Source: Ottelia alismoides
Lineage: Eukaryota > Streptophyta > Magnoliopsida > Alismatales > Hydrocharitaceae
NCBI GenBank assembly: GCA_037367405.1
Contig: JAZKJV010005543.1
Location: forward strand, 1-64,000
Length of the DNA stretch: 64,000 nucleotides
Direction: 5' to 3'
Of this stretch, positions 19,455 through 31,516 are shown one piece after another. The notes beneath the pieces are model-generated. The model ran no database searches, was not told where the DNA came from, and was given only the letters and a program-made list of their open reading frames with translations. Numbering within the stretch: position 1 is the first letter of the stretch; each line of letters begins with the position of its first letter. Made by a program: the position numbers and the translations under genes.

Positions 19455-20560
19455 ATGAGTCAATATGATAAACATATTACGGATGGTGTTTTGACTTCTA
19501 GTGGACTCTATGAATTGTGCATTAATGAACATGTCATGAATGTTACTACCGCTAATAAAAACCCTAAAAGAACCAGGGAGAATGGAAATCATTCAAACAT
19601 GATTTGGCATCAAAGGCTTGGTCATTTATCTGTTTATAGGATCAATAAATTGATAAAGGATGGACCCTTAGATTTCCTACAGGTTCAATCTTTGCCTACC
19701 TATAAAAATTGTATTCGAGGTAAAATGACTAAGATGCCTTTTTATAACAAGGTTACACGATGCGAAGGTATTCTTGACCTTATACATACTGATGTATGTG
19801 GTCCCTTCAGTATAGCGACCTGAAATGGATATCGATATTACCTAACGTTTATTGATGACCTTTCGCGACATGGGTTTATCTTCCTATTACATCATAAATT
19901 TGAAACCTTTGAAAAGTTCAAAGAGTTAAAGGCTTTGGTTGAAAATCAAACTGATAGGAAGATTAAATAGATTCGATCTGACCGAGGTGACGAGTACCTC
20001 TCAGATGAATTGAAAGAGTACCTTAAAGAGAATGGAATTGTCTCCAATCTCACTCCTCCTGGACCCCCCCCCCAAACTTAATGGTGTTGGTGAAAGACAC
20101 AACAGTTGCATCATGGACATGGTCCGTTCAATGGTGAGCAACACACATGTACCACTTAGTTTTTGGGGATATGCAGTAGAGACTGCAATATATATCCGGA
20201 ACAAGATTCCTAGCAAATCTATACCTAAGACTCCTCATGATCTCTGGTATGGAACCAAACCTAGTGTAAATCACTTGAGGGTTTGGGGTTGCATGGTTCA
20301 TGCGAAGAACATGGATGCAAGTAAGCTAGAATCTCGCTCTCGTGAGTATTACTTTATTGGATATGTTAAAGATGGTATTGGATACCAGTTTTATGACCCT
20401 GAGACTCAGAAGGTGTTCGTCTCTAGAGATGTAAATTTCTGGAGAATGACTTCCTTAAGGGTCAAGACAAAAATGAAGTAGAGGAACTCATCGAATCCCC
20501 TGAGGATTATGAGCTTCTTTAACAAGAAACTGAAGAGATAAATGAAGATGAAACACCCAT
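19455..20560 (+). pseudogene. Copia 1 integrase remnant
   Basis: A gag-pre-integrase segment (WHQRLGHLS) and a core with IHTDVCGPF and SDRGDEYLS are followed by GVGERHN, the place of the third catalytic residue. Stop codons interrupt near 19822 and 19968, and a run of nine C at 20065 sits where a frameshift is likely. Confidence 0.8.
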
Positions 20561-20576
20561 ACCTCTTCGAAGGAGT

Positions 20577-21893
20577 TTGAGGGTGGTTGCACCACCTGAA
20601 AGGTATGGATTCCATGTGTCAGTTGAAACTGACAATGATCCTGCTTCATTTGATGAAGCACTCATGGATCATGATATGGATAGATGGATGCTAGCAATGA
20701 AGTCAGAAATTGACTCCATGCATAAGAATGGTGTATGGACCCTAGAGGATCCACCTAAAGGGGTAAAACTCATTGGGTGTAAATGGATCTTCAAGAGAAA
20801 GAGGGGACCTGATGGAAAAGTAGATACTTTCAAGGCACGGCTCGTGGCCAAAGGCTACACAGAGAGAGAAGGCATCGACTACGATGAGACGTTCTCTCCT
20901 GTGGCTATGCTTAAGTCCATCAGGACATTGCTAACTATAGTTGCATCTCTTGACTACGATATCTGGCAGATGGACGTCAAGACGGCTTTCCTTAATGGAT
21001 ACCTCGAGGAGGATATCTATATGGAGCAGCCCCAGGGCTTCATAATTGAGGAAGGTAAAGTACGCAAGCTGAAGAAATCCATCTATGGGCTCAAACAAGC
21101 TTCACGTAGCTAGAACATCAGATTTGACGAAACCATAAAGAGTTGTGATTTTTTGCAGAATTCTAATGAACCATGTGTGTACAAGATGCTTAGTGGTAGC
21201 GTCATTGTGTTCATCGTGCTTTATGTATATGGCATCCTTATCATTGAGAATGATACAAGGATGATGACCAATGTTAAGATTTGGCTATCTCATACCTTCG
21301 AGATGAAAGATCTTAGAGAAGCATCCTACATCTTCGGTCTGAAGCTGTTCAGAAATCGAGAAAAAAGGATATTGGGATTATCACAATATAGGTACATTAA
21401 GAAGATTCTTGAACGATTCTGTATGGATAGTTGTAAGAAAGGTTTCCTCCCCTTAAGAAGATTCTTGAACGATTCTGTGTTCCTGTTGAATAGTGGTGTT
21501 GTGAGCTGGAGAAGCATGAAGCGGGACACTACAGCAGATTCAACAACAGAAGCCGAATATATTGTCACGTCAGATGCTGCAAAAAAGGTGGTGTGGTTGC
21601 GCAAGTTCATTCTGGAACTTGGTATAGTTTCCTATGATACTCTCATCCTGTTACTCTGCGATAACATGGGAGACATTGCCCAGGCGAAGGAAACCGGATG
21701 GCATCAAAATAGCAAGCACGTGGAAAGGAAATACCACATCATTCGGGAGATTCAAAAGCATGGTGATATCGTCATCACAAAGGTGGCCTCTGCCGACAAC
21801 GTTGATGATCCTCTTACCAACCCTTTGACACAGAAGGTTTTCGACCAACATGTAATGAGTATGGGTTTAAGGATTGTACCTGAATGGTTCTGA
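20577..21893 (+). pseudogene. Copia 1 reverse transcriptase/RNase H remnant
   Basis: RT blocks include CKWIFKRKRGPDGKVDTFKA, QMDVKTAFLNGYLEEDIYM and KKSIYGLKQASR, then a stop near 21110. The catalytic YVDD is YVYG (21222-21233), so RT is dead. The RT C-terminus to early RNase H is deleted around 21440-21500, where a 26-bp sequence is present twice. The RNase H segment DSTTEAEYI and the end of Pol remain to the stop at 21893. Confidence 0.85.
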
Positions 21894-21908
21894 GGACTAG
21901 TGGGAGAT

Positions 21909-24463
21909 TGTTAGCCATGTGAGCTCGAGGCGAACCATTTCCACAATAAATGTTATTGTAATATTTTATTTATCGATAAAAGTTATTGATTCTTTCACTC
22001 CCTTTCTGAGATTAAATGAATGAATGCACTATGAGGTCCCTCTGTACAATTAGGGTTATGTACCATGGCCATCTTAATGATCATATAGTTGTTGATTCAA
22101 TAATTGAATCATAGAGACTGGTGCTTGGATGAATATCTAAGGAGTTAGATAGAGGACTTATCGAGCACCATCAAATGATTGTTAAGAGATGATCTCCAGC
22201 CTCAGTAGGAGATGGCAATCCTTTCTCATTAGGCTGATATCTGACCGACCTCTTGATGCAGGTCCTCTACATAGGAATAGAGATTTGGAGGGGTCAGATC
22301 AGTTAGGTCAAAAAGTTGACTTGACGTGATCGAGATAACCAAAGTCCTATATCGTATATTGTCACGATACAAGCACACATCCTCTGATCGGAGACAGATG
22401 TGTTGCTATATGTCTGAGTGTGTATATTTGGCAGACCAATAGGTTGATGATCTAACCAAGGTCTATACACAAGAGAGCCGATGTGCATATGAGGACATAT
22501 GAGTGACATTATCTCTCAAAGGGATCATACATGTTCGCTTGTGAACCAGAAGATATGAGCTCACTCATGAGGTATTGGGACAGATCAAATTCCATGCATG
22601 GTCGCCGTGCTTTGGAAGCATGACAAGAATTTGTAGGTATGATATATGCTTTGTGAAAGCATATGATCGATACCAACTCCCAAATAACCAAGATTGAGAA
22701 ACTTGATTATGAAATCCAAAAGATGACAGTGTAAAATTGATCTATATCTCTGGGTTTATCATAGGCCTTCCAGTATGCATGATGTACAGGTATTAGGAAT
22801 ACCTGAGGGTGATGTGATCATAAATGATTGTAAAACCATGACGCTTCCATTCTGAGGGAGTGATGAAACAGGTCTGGACTTTAGTGACTCCTCTTAGTAG
22901 AGAAGTAATATAATCTTGGTCCAAGTGTTGGACATTGATCTGAATGAGATTCAGATACAATAAGAAGATTAAATTATGGTCTTGATTTAATCAAGCATCT
23001 ATGAGAGGTATGTGAGATCTGGATTTGAGATGTAATATCAATATCCAAGTCACTATACGTGGAACATACAATTTCCCTATCCTTATCTCCAAATATATGC
23101 AGAGAAAGCGCAATATTCTTGAAAGGATTCAAGAATAATTCCATAGTTGAGCATTGAGAAATGGATAATTAAATGTGATTTAATTATCATGGATAATGTG
23201 AATTTGATTCACATTATTTGGATGCATGAGAATGATGATCCAATACAATTAAATGTGATTTAATTATTATGGATAAGAATAATGTGGAAAGCATTATCAA
23301 ATTATTGTTAATATGTTATAAATGTGATTTATAATGTATTACAGAGAGCTTATTATGCTTTATATTTGTTGATTAATTATTGGTGTGAATTGGATTCACA
23401 TTGGATGATTAATTGAAAATGTAAATCACATTTTATTTTGGGTTGTGAATGTGATTCACATTTTTTCAATGGTAAGATTGCAATATTCACAAAATAATTG
23501 TGAATTATTATTATAGAATGATTTACAAGAATTATTTTTGTAAATATTGGAGATGCATGGAATCATGCAATCTTGGAGATTGCATTGGAAATCTCCCTTT
23601 CCTAATAGGAGAAGGGATGGCCACCAATTCCTACTAGGAAAGGGTGGCCGTCCATCCCTCCTATATGGAAGGAGAGATTCTCCTTTCCATTATCTCCAAT
23701 TTAATTGATTTAATTTGAGGATCAATTTATATTAATTTATCAATATATATTTATACTATATTAAATTAATTGTTGTTGGTTTTTACCAATAAAATCTTGA
23801 CCATTGAAAGAAGCACAAATCAATCTCAACCATTGATTTTGTGTAGTCCATGGATTATGATCCATGGACTCCCAAAACCCTATATAAGAAGAGGCATCCC
23901 TTGCTCTTCTTGGTTACAAAAATTAGAACAACAAGCTCTCTCCTCTCTCTCATTCTCACGCCCTCTCTCCTTCTCTCTCCATTGGTGGCCATCCACCTAA
24001 CCCTAGAGGGAAGAAGTGCCCACCGTCGCTTCGTTGTTGTGTTGTTACCTCAACCGCCCTTGGTTCTCCATCTTCTTTGGTGCGCTCCGCTCGCGAAGAA
24101 GATGTACGATCTCGTGCGACGAGATTATGAGTTCCCTTGCTTGTATCAACATCTTGGATTGTGATTAACACGCGGTTTATCCCCGCGCTCGCAAGCGTCT
24201 CCTCCAAAGATCGGATTTGAGACAAGAGGTCTCTTTTCTTAGAGACTTCATCGCAACCACGCTACAAGAGGTATTCCTTTATACATTATGTGGTTTAGAT
24301 GAAACGATCCGAGAAGCGTTCTTGGATCATGTGGTTTCGTCGCATGAATTTTTTTTTAAAATTTCGCTGCATCAAACAACTAGTGCGACTAGTTGTTCTT
24401 GATCGTATACAATACGATCCCCACGCTTTCGTGATGTGCTTGAGGATTATTCCATATCCTTCA
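21909..24463 (+). mobile_element. 3' LTR of copia 1
   Basis: It follows the polypurine tract AGTGGGAGAT and runs from TGTTAGCC to ATATCCTTCA, 2555 bp. It matches the two copia 2 LTRs in opposite orientation (52569-55211 and 44581-47215). The U5 end has a palindromic region of 'gtgatgtgcttgaggat' type shared with them. The five bases after the LTR are GTGCC, predicted to be the target duplication. Confidence 0.85.
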
Positions 24464-25620
24464 GTGCCCTCTATAACTTCCATCCTATTACATATACGCC
24501 CTATCCAGTATATACACCATACATTTACCTTATAAGAAATAATAAATAAAATACCACATATAAAATACGATAAATATATAATATCGTATTTTACAAAATA
24601 TACAGTATAAAATCATATTAAAAATACTTTTAGCATTAAATAAATCATTAAATCACCAAAAAAATATAACAAACTCTAAAAAAATATAAAAATACTTCTA
24701 AAAATCTAATAAAATTTACTTTCAGTATACTTTGCTATATTTTACACAATAAACTAAAAATAAAATAAAAATCAAATATTAGAACCAATAAAAATATAAA
24801 ATACAAGGAAACTTCAAAAATACATAACTAAAAAAATAAAAATCACACAAAAATGTAAAATATATCGTTTGAAGATAATTTCATCTACTTTCGAATAAAC
24901 ATAAAATAAAAAAATTTTACAACTGTTTGTTATTTTAAAAATCGAAAATAAAATTATGTTTTCAATAAAATTCTAATTTTTTGCCTTAAAAAATCAACTA
25001 AAAATCCATAAAAATGCTAAAAATATACCAAAAACTCCATAAAAATAGAAAATAGAAAATAGAAAATAAAACATAAAAGTAATTAAATAAAAATCAAATA
25101 AAAAGTACAAAACATTTTCTAAAAATTAAAAAAAAATATACAATACTTAAAAATCACAAAAAAACAATATAAAATTTATTAAAATACAAATAAAAATCCA
25201 CAAAAATCTTTAGAAATAAAATAAAAATTAAGAAACCATTTACCTTAGATTTTCTATAATTTAACCCTAGTTTTCCGACAGTTTGCCTCCCTAAGTTCGA
25301 CATTCCCGTACTTGACACTATACACATCTTATTTAGGAGTATAAATAAAATAAATAAAAGATTAATTTCAAAACTAATCTTCTACAAAAAATTCACCTGG
25401 TCGATTCAACGACATTGTTCTTTTAAAACAGTAGATCAGGTGATTTTTCAGCGGTCGGCGGGGGGTGGTGCGAGCTGGAGGTCGAAGAAGGGGAGGGGGA
25501 GGCAGTTAGCAGAGGGAAGGCGACAGCCTGGAGGAGGGCAGAGGTGGAGGGGCGTAAGGGAGGGGGAGGGCATTGGGTCTTGGAGAAGGAAGGGGGAGGG
25601 TTATTTATTTTTTATTTTTT
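24464..25620 (+). mobile_element. Fragment of an Athila-type LTR tail
   Basis: An A-rich stretch (24.5-25.25 kb) ends in 'tttgcctccctaagttcgac' (about 25284), the motif found near the ends of the Athila LTRs. It is related in reverse orientation to 37.66-38.5 kb and 38.5-39.5 kb. A G-rich segment (25460-25600) follows. No coding content or boundaries are recognised. Confidence 0.5.
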
Positions 25621-26897
25621 GAAAATTTTTAAATGCCATTGGATAGACTATAGGTTAGATTAATCAAAGGATATGGTTGGATTAACAGGAAAACTATGGG
25701 TGTGAGACGAAGTGACTATCTATGGTTTCTTGTGTAATTCATGATTATGCGGAGTTATGATTATAATTACAAAATTACTCAAAATTATAAGTGTAAATAT
25801 CCCTTTATTATACAGAACAATGGAACAAATGTACACATTCGAAATTTTCACAAAAAAATAGATACAACAAGAGGATAAAGGCGGGGGAAGGGAATCACCG
25901 CCCTTGCTGCTTATGATAATAATATCCATTCCAATATAGATGCGTGTATGAAAGAGAACCGAGTGATTCTCGAGGAATAGAAATCTCTTTAAATTTGATA
26001 ATCAAGGAGGCGAGATATATAATCTGACAATAAAATACTCAACTTGCCATTCACGACCAAATATTCCACACAATTAAGTCCACACTAAATCTAGTTTTTT
26101 AAGTTAAGCAGGGTCGTTGACTTTTTCATTAGTCAAAAACAGTTTCACAAGCATATGCTTAAACTACGTAACCTCACACTAATTACGTAGCTACTAATAA
26201 CCACGTATCCATGTTATCACAGCTATATATGTTAGAATTGGTGGCAACCGATGTGAGAGAAGGGCGCAATAATCAATGATAACAAAGCCGTCTGTGCGAA
26301 GAAATGCTCGATTTATGGGAATGACAGACAGATCTCAATGTCGTATGAATAAAACGATGGATGTTACATCCCATTCGGGGGGACCTCTTGATGGAGACTC
26401 GAATTTAATTAAACCCCACAACACATGTTCTTCCCTGACCCATTCCCACGCCCATCACCTCCGAAACCAGAAGCCAAAGGGACGCTGAGGCTTTGCCCAT
26501 AGGGGCATGGCACTGCAGCGACCCTCTTCCATTTTCTTTTGTCTAATATTCGATCAGAGATCCATGACGCAAAGCATGACGATTGCCATCTATTCCATAT
26601 CCATATCAAGACTATTCCAAACGCTCACATCTGACGTTGATTCCCCGGTAGCTTCTGGATGGTGAGGACTTCGGAAAGTTTTATTTTATTTAAAGATCCT
26701 TTCTTCTGCGAAGATCCATTACGTTAGATGCCATGAGACAGACAGAAGAAGACGCAGATTAGATAGTTTGTTGCAAGAAATTAATCATCGTTCAAACCTA
26801 AAAAGAAAAAACAAACATCCTATAGAGATCATGTCACAAATTTACATCTTCTTCACACACACGCAGCAGAATTAACGTCACCAAATTATCACCGGGT
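25621..26897. other. Intergenic sequence downstream of the MYB gene
   Basis: This is moderately AT-rich, apparently single-copy sequence without a supportable gene or recognised transposon. Its right end should include the 3' UTR of the - strand MYB gene. Confidence 0.5.
26680..26690 (-). terminator. Candidate polyadenylation signals of the MYB gene
   Basis: Two overlapping AATAAA hexamers on the - strand lie about 210 bases past the MYB stop codon, a normal 3' UTR length for a plant gene. This is sequence match only. Confidence 0.4.
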
Positions 26898-28116
26898 TCA
26901 AAACAAGCCATCACCCAAGACGTCCATGATCTCACCACCGCCAACGCCGCCAGCATCCTCAAACAGCCAACTCGCCAGCATCGACATCGGCGTCTCCTCC
27001 TCCCTATTGCACTCCACAGCCGCCGACTCCGGCGAGGAGGACTCGAACCCGGCGAACGAGCTCGACTCCGCCTGCGTGCAGCTCGAGTTGTTGAGTGTCT
27101 GGTTCGACTCGGATGCAACTCCCCTCGGCGGATTCTTGGTCCAATTCTGCAGAAGACGGGCTATGTTGTTGGCACTCAAAGCGTACGTAGCGGTGGTCGG
27201 GGGGCGAGGCCAACTGGGAGCGAGGGCGGAAGCCGCTTCCATGGACAGGGCCTCGCTGAGGGCCTTCTTCGCCGTGTGGATGTCGGTCTGGAGGCGCTTC
27301 TCCCACTGCCCTCGAGAGAGGGAGTGGTCCACATTGGCGTGAAGCTTCCTGAGCTTCTTCTTGAGGTGGGTGTTCCAGTAGTTCTTGATGTCGTTGTCGG
27401 TCCTGTCCGGCAAGTAGGAGGCTATCGCTGCCCACCTGCATTGAGTTAAAAGGATGGCTCGTCAGGGTTGACAATCCCACATAATATTCTAAGTTAATTT
27501 CAACGTTAATTATCCATACATGTTATAATTAGCATGTTTACAAGTGCACAAACATTTAGTACAAACTCTCAAATTAGTGGACTCCAGGAATATTTACGCG
27601 CCTGTTGCCGAGAAGGGCTTGGAGGTGGACGATGAGCTTCTCCTCCTGGTCTGTGAAGTTCCCTCTCTTGATTCCTGGACGAAGGTAGTTCGTCCATCTC
27701 AGCCTGCAGCTCTTGCTGCACCTAAGCAGACCTGCGGAAGCAAATATTATTAGGTGATTGGCAGACATATATGAAGAAAAATGGAGATTTTCAACCAAAA
27801 AAAGTTTGATTTAATCTAACCAAACTGGCAAGAAACCAAGCGAAGGAAAAGAGAGAGGAGATGCTGACAAAACCCTAATACAAGGGTGACAGGAGAAGGG
27901 AAAACATCCAGATAGTCTCTTTTTCTAAGTTTGGGACCAAGATCATGCAAAGGGGCGCGACCAAATATAAGAAGAGGGCTCACCGGTATTGGTAGGCACA
28001 GCCCTCCAATTCCCAGGGCCGTGATCGTTGATGTAGGTGACCAAGATGATGTCCTCTTCGGGCGTCCATGGCCCTTTCTTCACCTCTGTCTTCTCACAGC
28101 AGGGAGGCCTTACCAT
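26898..28116 (-). CDS. MYB60: R2R3-MYB transcription factor, subgroup 1, MYB60-like
   Basis: Three exons on the - strand: 28116-27984 (133 bp), 27731-27602 (130 bp), 27435-26898 (538 bp), encoding 266 residues. Exon sizes and phases are those of typical plant R2R3-MYB genes. R2 has Trp 17, 37 and 57; R3 has Phe 70, Trp 89 and Trp 108. The C-terminal part has subgroup-1 motifs [22 protein letters not shown] and [10 protein letters not shown]. The family includes Arabidopsis MYB60, 30, 31, 94 and 96, nuclear regulators in guard cells, drought response and cuticle formation; the C-terminus and length fit MYB60 best, but not exclusively. Intron 1 is GT-AG. Intron 2 starts GC instead of GT (AACAG|GCGCGT) and ends in a good CAG acceptor; only this junction keeps the R3 repeat in frame. 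Paralogue choice is inference. Confidence 0.93.
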
Positions 28117-28210
28117 CTCTCTCTCTCTCTCCCCTATGTTGCGAACAGCAAAGATCTTCTATTCTCCTCTCCAGAGACAGGCAGTGGCTTGCAGTGGGTG
28201 TATATATATA
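28117..28210 (-). promoter_or_regulatory. Core promoter and 5' UTR of the MYB gene
   Basis: A TATATATATA stretch at 28201-28210 lies 85-94 bases before the ATG on the - strand, so transcription probably starts near 28170. The short 5' UTR ends in a GA repeat touching the start codon (28117-28134). AAAG cores, the binding site of DOF factors, are frequent upstream (about 28237-28435). Arabidopsis MYB60 is known to depend on clustered DOF sites for guard-cell expression. Confidence 0.5.
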
Positions 28211-29197
28211 AACGGGTAACCTAAGGAGGGGGGAAGGAGAAAGAGGAGTAGTGGTTCCAAAGGGAAGGAGCCCCGCTGACCCGTGATCTGTGCATAGGGA
28301 AGAGGAGGGGACCCGTTGTGTGATGTCCGCTGCAGAAAGCAAAGAGTATTTAATAATAAAAAAGATGTGGAAGGGGGGAGTTAAAAAATAAAATAAAGTG
28401 ACAGCAGAGTGCATTTACTGATGGCCAAAGTTGAGTGAAGTGAAGAGGTATGGGAAGAGAGAGGAGAAGTAATGGGTCAACGTGAAATAAAGGTGGCATA
28501 GCCAAATTACTAGCACAAGCCCGTGGAAGCAAAAAGCAATCCCAATATTACTGATATATTTTACATCTTCTGAGTTCTGTCTAGGATCACGTCTGGGATC
28601 ATACTTGCGATCTCAACCAGGTCAATTAAGAGGAAGAGATGTAAAAGCAAAATGGCAGATACAAAAAGTAGGGAAGCTGTAATGCCCTTCACAGTCTCTT
28701 TGCTTTGCTGCTCCGAAGACCGCGTGCATTGAATGCGTATTGCACCGGGAAGGGTAGAGGTGGACTCCACAAGTACCCTTCTTATGTGTGCTATGGTGTC
28801 GGCCTCCGCAGCTCCATGCGTATTAACTGTTCGGGCAAAGCAGTAAATAAACACACTGTGTTTAATTAGTGTTCCACGTCCGATGTGATTAATTAGGGTT
28901 TCGGCACATATGGTGGACTACCACGTACAGTGGGGTGTTGAGTTTAATCTCTCGCATCTACAGCCCTCGTGGGGATTTGGATTTGCATTTGACGGGACAT
29001 GATCACGTGGCCGATCGTCTGGATCCATATGATAAACTCGATGGAATTGGAAGGGAATCAAATTCATTCAGCAGGCTCGAATGGGTGTATATCCCATATG
29101 GGGTCTCTTTCTACAAATAAGGGGTAGTGCTTTGGATCTACTGCAGTGCCCTCTTGAAGGCATCTACATGCAAAATGCTTGGTCATTGTCATTTTTA
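28211..29197. other. Upstream intergenic region between MYB gene and Helitron
   Basis: No supportable gene or RNA was found. The region contains the presumed distal promoter of the MYB gene, shortened to about 1.1 kb by the Helitron. Confidence 0.5.
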
Positions 29198-29917
29198 TCT
29201 AACCATCTTACCTTATATTATAGCAATTTTACACCCGAGAAATTTCGATGAACTTCGTACGTACTTTCCTGTTTGTTTGCTACATATTGCAGAATATTTA
29301 TGAATTTCCACCCGATTTCCTCATCGCCGCCTTCTCTATTATATCTTTACCTTTTCGACTTGCATGCCTCCTTGACGTGGCCGTCGAATACCCTACCTAC
29401 GGCATGCAGCCGTTGCATGCGAAACGTGGATTGTGTTTGATGGCTTATCTCTTTCTCCCCATGCACGCAACTTCCTCCTCCCGATAACGCTATCCAGCCA
29501 TTGGATGAGGAACGTGCGTCTGATGGCTTATTTCTTTTTCCCCATGCACGTAACTTGCTTATGCCGACAATTGCATTAGAGCTCTGCCTATTTATGCCAT
29601 CATCGACCTCCTGTAGCAGTTCATGTTCCTCGTGCTTTCACGTTACCTCTGCTCTTCGTCTCCGCTAAAATCATCAAGGTGAGTTACTTCTCCCGCATCT
29701 CACCGTTACTGTAGCTTCGTCCTGCATAAATCCCGATGTCCGAACATGATTTGGACGACAATTTTATTGATGTAATTTGTTGGTTAACGTTTGCTTAGAT
29801 TCTTACTGGTCAGATGCGACGATCCTGCCTTCACGTTGTCATCGTTTGCCATCCTCTTCTCAGATCTCAGTTCTAAGGTACAATCGTTCTATTTGTCATC
29901 GCAAACGTTCGTGCCTT

Positions 29918-30340
29918 GGCATTATATTCCGCTTCAAATTGATTTTATTTCCATGTTTTTGGTGCATTGAAAGCAACTTACTGATTCCGATGCAAGAAGA
30001 TGGACATGTTCTGCGCATGTTATGGTTGCAGGAGTTCCTGCATAAATAATCAAATAGATTGTCTTCTCGCAAGTTATATTGTGCTTGAAATTGATTTTAT
30101 TTCCATGTTTTTGGCCTATTGGAAGCAACTTACTGAATTGGAAGCAAGAAAATACACATGTTATGCGCATGTTACCATGGCATGTAGGCAACTTACTGAA
30201 TTGGAAGCAAGAAAATACACATGTTCTGCGCATGTTACCATGGCATGTAGGCCAATATTAAGCTCATATTTACCTACGTATCAGCTGGTTGCAGGAGTGC
30301 CTGCATAAATAGTCAAATAGATTGTCTTCTCGCAAGCACG
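29918..30340 (+). repeat. Tandem duplications in the Helitron 5' half
   Basis: A block containing 'aattgattttatttccatgt', 'gcaacttactg' and 'cctgcataaat.gtcaaatag' occurs twice, diverged (about 29933-30075 and 30090-30335). Inside the second block, a 63-bp unit beginning AACTTACTGAATTGG is repeated almost exactly in tandem (30127-30189 and 30190-30252). Confidence 0.85.
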
Positions 30341-30426
30341 CACAAGTTCACGTAGTTATTTTCTATTTAAAAATAGAAACTTCGAATTGTGGATTGTGTT
30401 TCCTGTGGTATTGTCATGCCGTGTAG

Positions 30427-30592
30427 GTTGATGTTAAGCTACAGATCGACAATATACCTGTCGATGACTTCAGTGCAGAAATGCTTGCAGATTTTTTAGA
30501 TCTGCTAAAAAAATTGGGAAATGTCGGTTTTGCTCACTATGGTACTATTATGGTGGAAGGGCTGATGCGAACCTCCGTCTCGATAACAGATG
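30427..30592 (+). pseudogene. Exon-like segment of unknown origin inside the Helitron
   Basis: A 166-bp open stretch bounded by AG upstream and GT downstream, with codon-like composition. Its translation includes IDNIPVDDFSAEMLADFLD and LLKKLGNVGFAHYGTIMVEG. I do not recognise the family. It does not splice in frame into the transposase gene downstream because the next acceptor leads to a stop. Plant Helitrons often carry captured host exons; that is the inference here. Confidence 0.35.
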
Positions 30593-30610
30593 GTTATGTT
30601 AGTAACTTCC

Positions 30611-31516
30611 GTAACACAACCATTTGTTTAACGAAAGTAAATCATAAAACTATAAGTATAATATATAGATATAATAGAGGTCGGATGTCAATAGATATAA
30701 ATTCCTTAAACTATAAGTACTATATATATGTATTATATATAGTAATTTACTTGATTACCTGTATACTTATTCCTGGTAACAAATGTTGAACGTTGTGTCC
30801 AAAAATTAGCTAATTAAAATTAAAATACCTACCAGATTAGAGATGGTAAAACTGCTTGAATATTATTACATTATTTTCAAGTCTGAATAAGGGTAATTAC
30901 CCGCTTTGCAAGGCAAATAGGAATGATATCATACGATAGCTGAGGTCGACAGTTCAACATAGTTGCAGTGCACAGGATGTGTTCGGTAACACAACCATTT
31001 GTTCAACGAAAGTAAATCATAAAACTACAGGTATAATATACAGGAATATTATTACATTATTTTTAAGTCTGAATAAGGGTAATCATCCACTTTGCAAGGC
31101 GAACGGGAATGATATCATACGATAGCTGAGGTCGACAGTTCAACTTAGTTGTAGTGCACAGGATGTGTTCGGTAACACAGCCATTTGGTTAACGAAAGTA
31201 AATCATAAAACTACAGGTATAATATACAGGTTTAATAGAGGTAGGATGTAAGTACTATATATAGGTATTATATATAGTAATTTGCATGATTACCTTTATA
31301 ATTAGTTTTGGTAACAAATGTTAAACGTTGTGTCCAAAAATTAGCTATTTCAAATTAAAATACCTATCAGATTAAAAGATGGTAAAATTGCTTCAATATT
31401 ATTACATTATTTCTAAGTCTGAAGAAGGATAGCCCCCCGCTTTGCAAGGCGAATAGCAATGATATCATCCGATAGCTGAGCTCGAGAGTTCAACTTACTT
31501 GCAATGCAGAGGATGT
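30611..31516 (+). repeat. Three tandem copies of a 350-375 bp unit
   Basis: Units start at GTAACACA.CCATTTG: about 30611-30986, 30987-31169 and 31170-31516. All contain 'aacgaaagtaaatcataaaact', 'attattacattatttt.aagtctgaa' and 'gatatcat.cgatagctgag'. The middle copy lacks about 190 bp of the centre. The array is AT-rich and non-coding. Confidence 0.85.

Larger units (their letters stand above)
17776..24463 (+). mobile_element. Ty1/copia element, copia 1 (5' part absent, coding region decayed)
   Basis: The element holds copia-order domains (gag, protease, integrase, RT, RNase H) on the + strand and a 3' LTR. The leader part 17776-18170 is homologous to the reverse complement of 50940-51350 in copia 2. 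In copia 2 this block lies about 1.2 kb inside the primer-binding site, so the 5' LTR and primer site of copia 1 are missing from the window. They are expected left of Athila A/B if the nesting model holds. Stops and frameshifts break every domain. Confidence 0.8.

Noticed and set aside
23200..23520. Short repeats of ATTAAATGTGATTTAATTA type taken as a CRISPR-like or satellite array
   Set aside because: Degenerate AT-rich direct and inverted words inside a copia LTR, also present in both copia 2 LTRs; no regular spacers.
26834..27480. Other open frames overlapping MYB exon 3 on both strands
   Set aside because: Shadows of the MYB coding frame, which has clear domain and subgroup motifs.
27596..27602. 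GT at 27597-27596 as the donor of MYB intron 2
   Set aside because: Although GTAAAT looks like a good donor, it adds bases that break the conserved NRWAAIA reading frame with the only plausible acceptor.
28561..28854. 97-codon - strand frame with a hydrophobic segment upstream of the MYB gene
   Set aside because: No recognised family, no promoter or splice context, and length within chance expectation.
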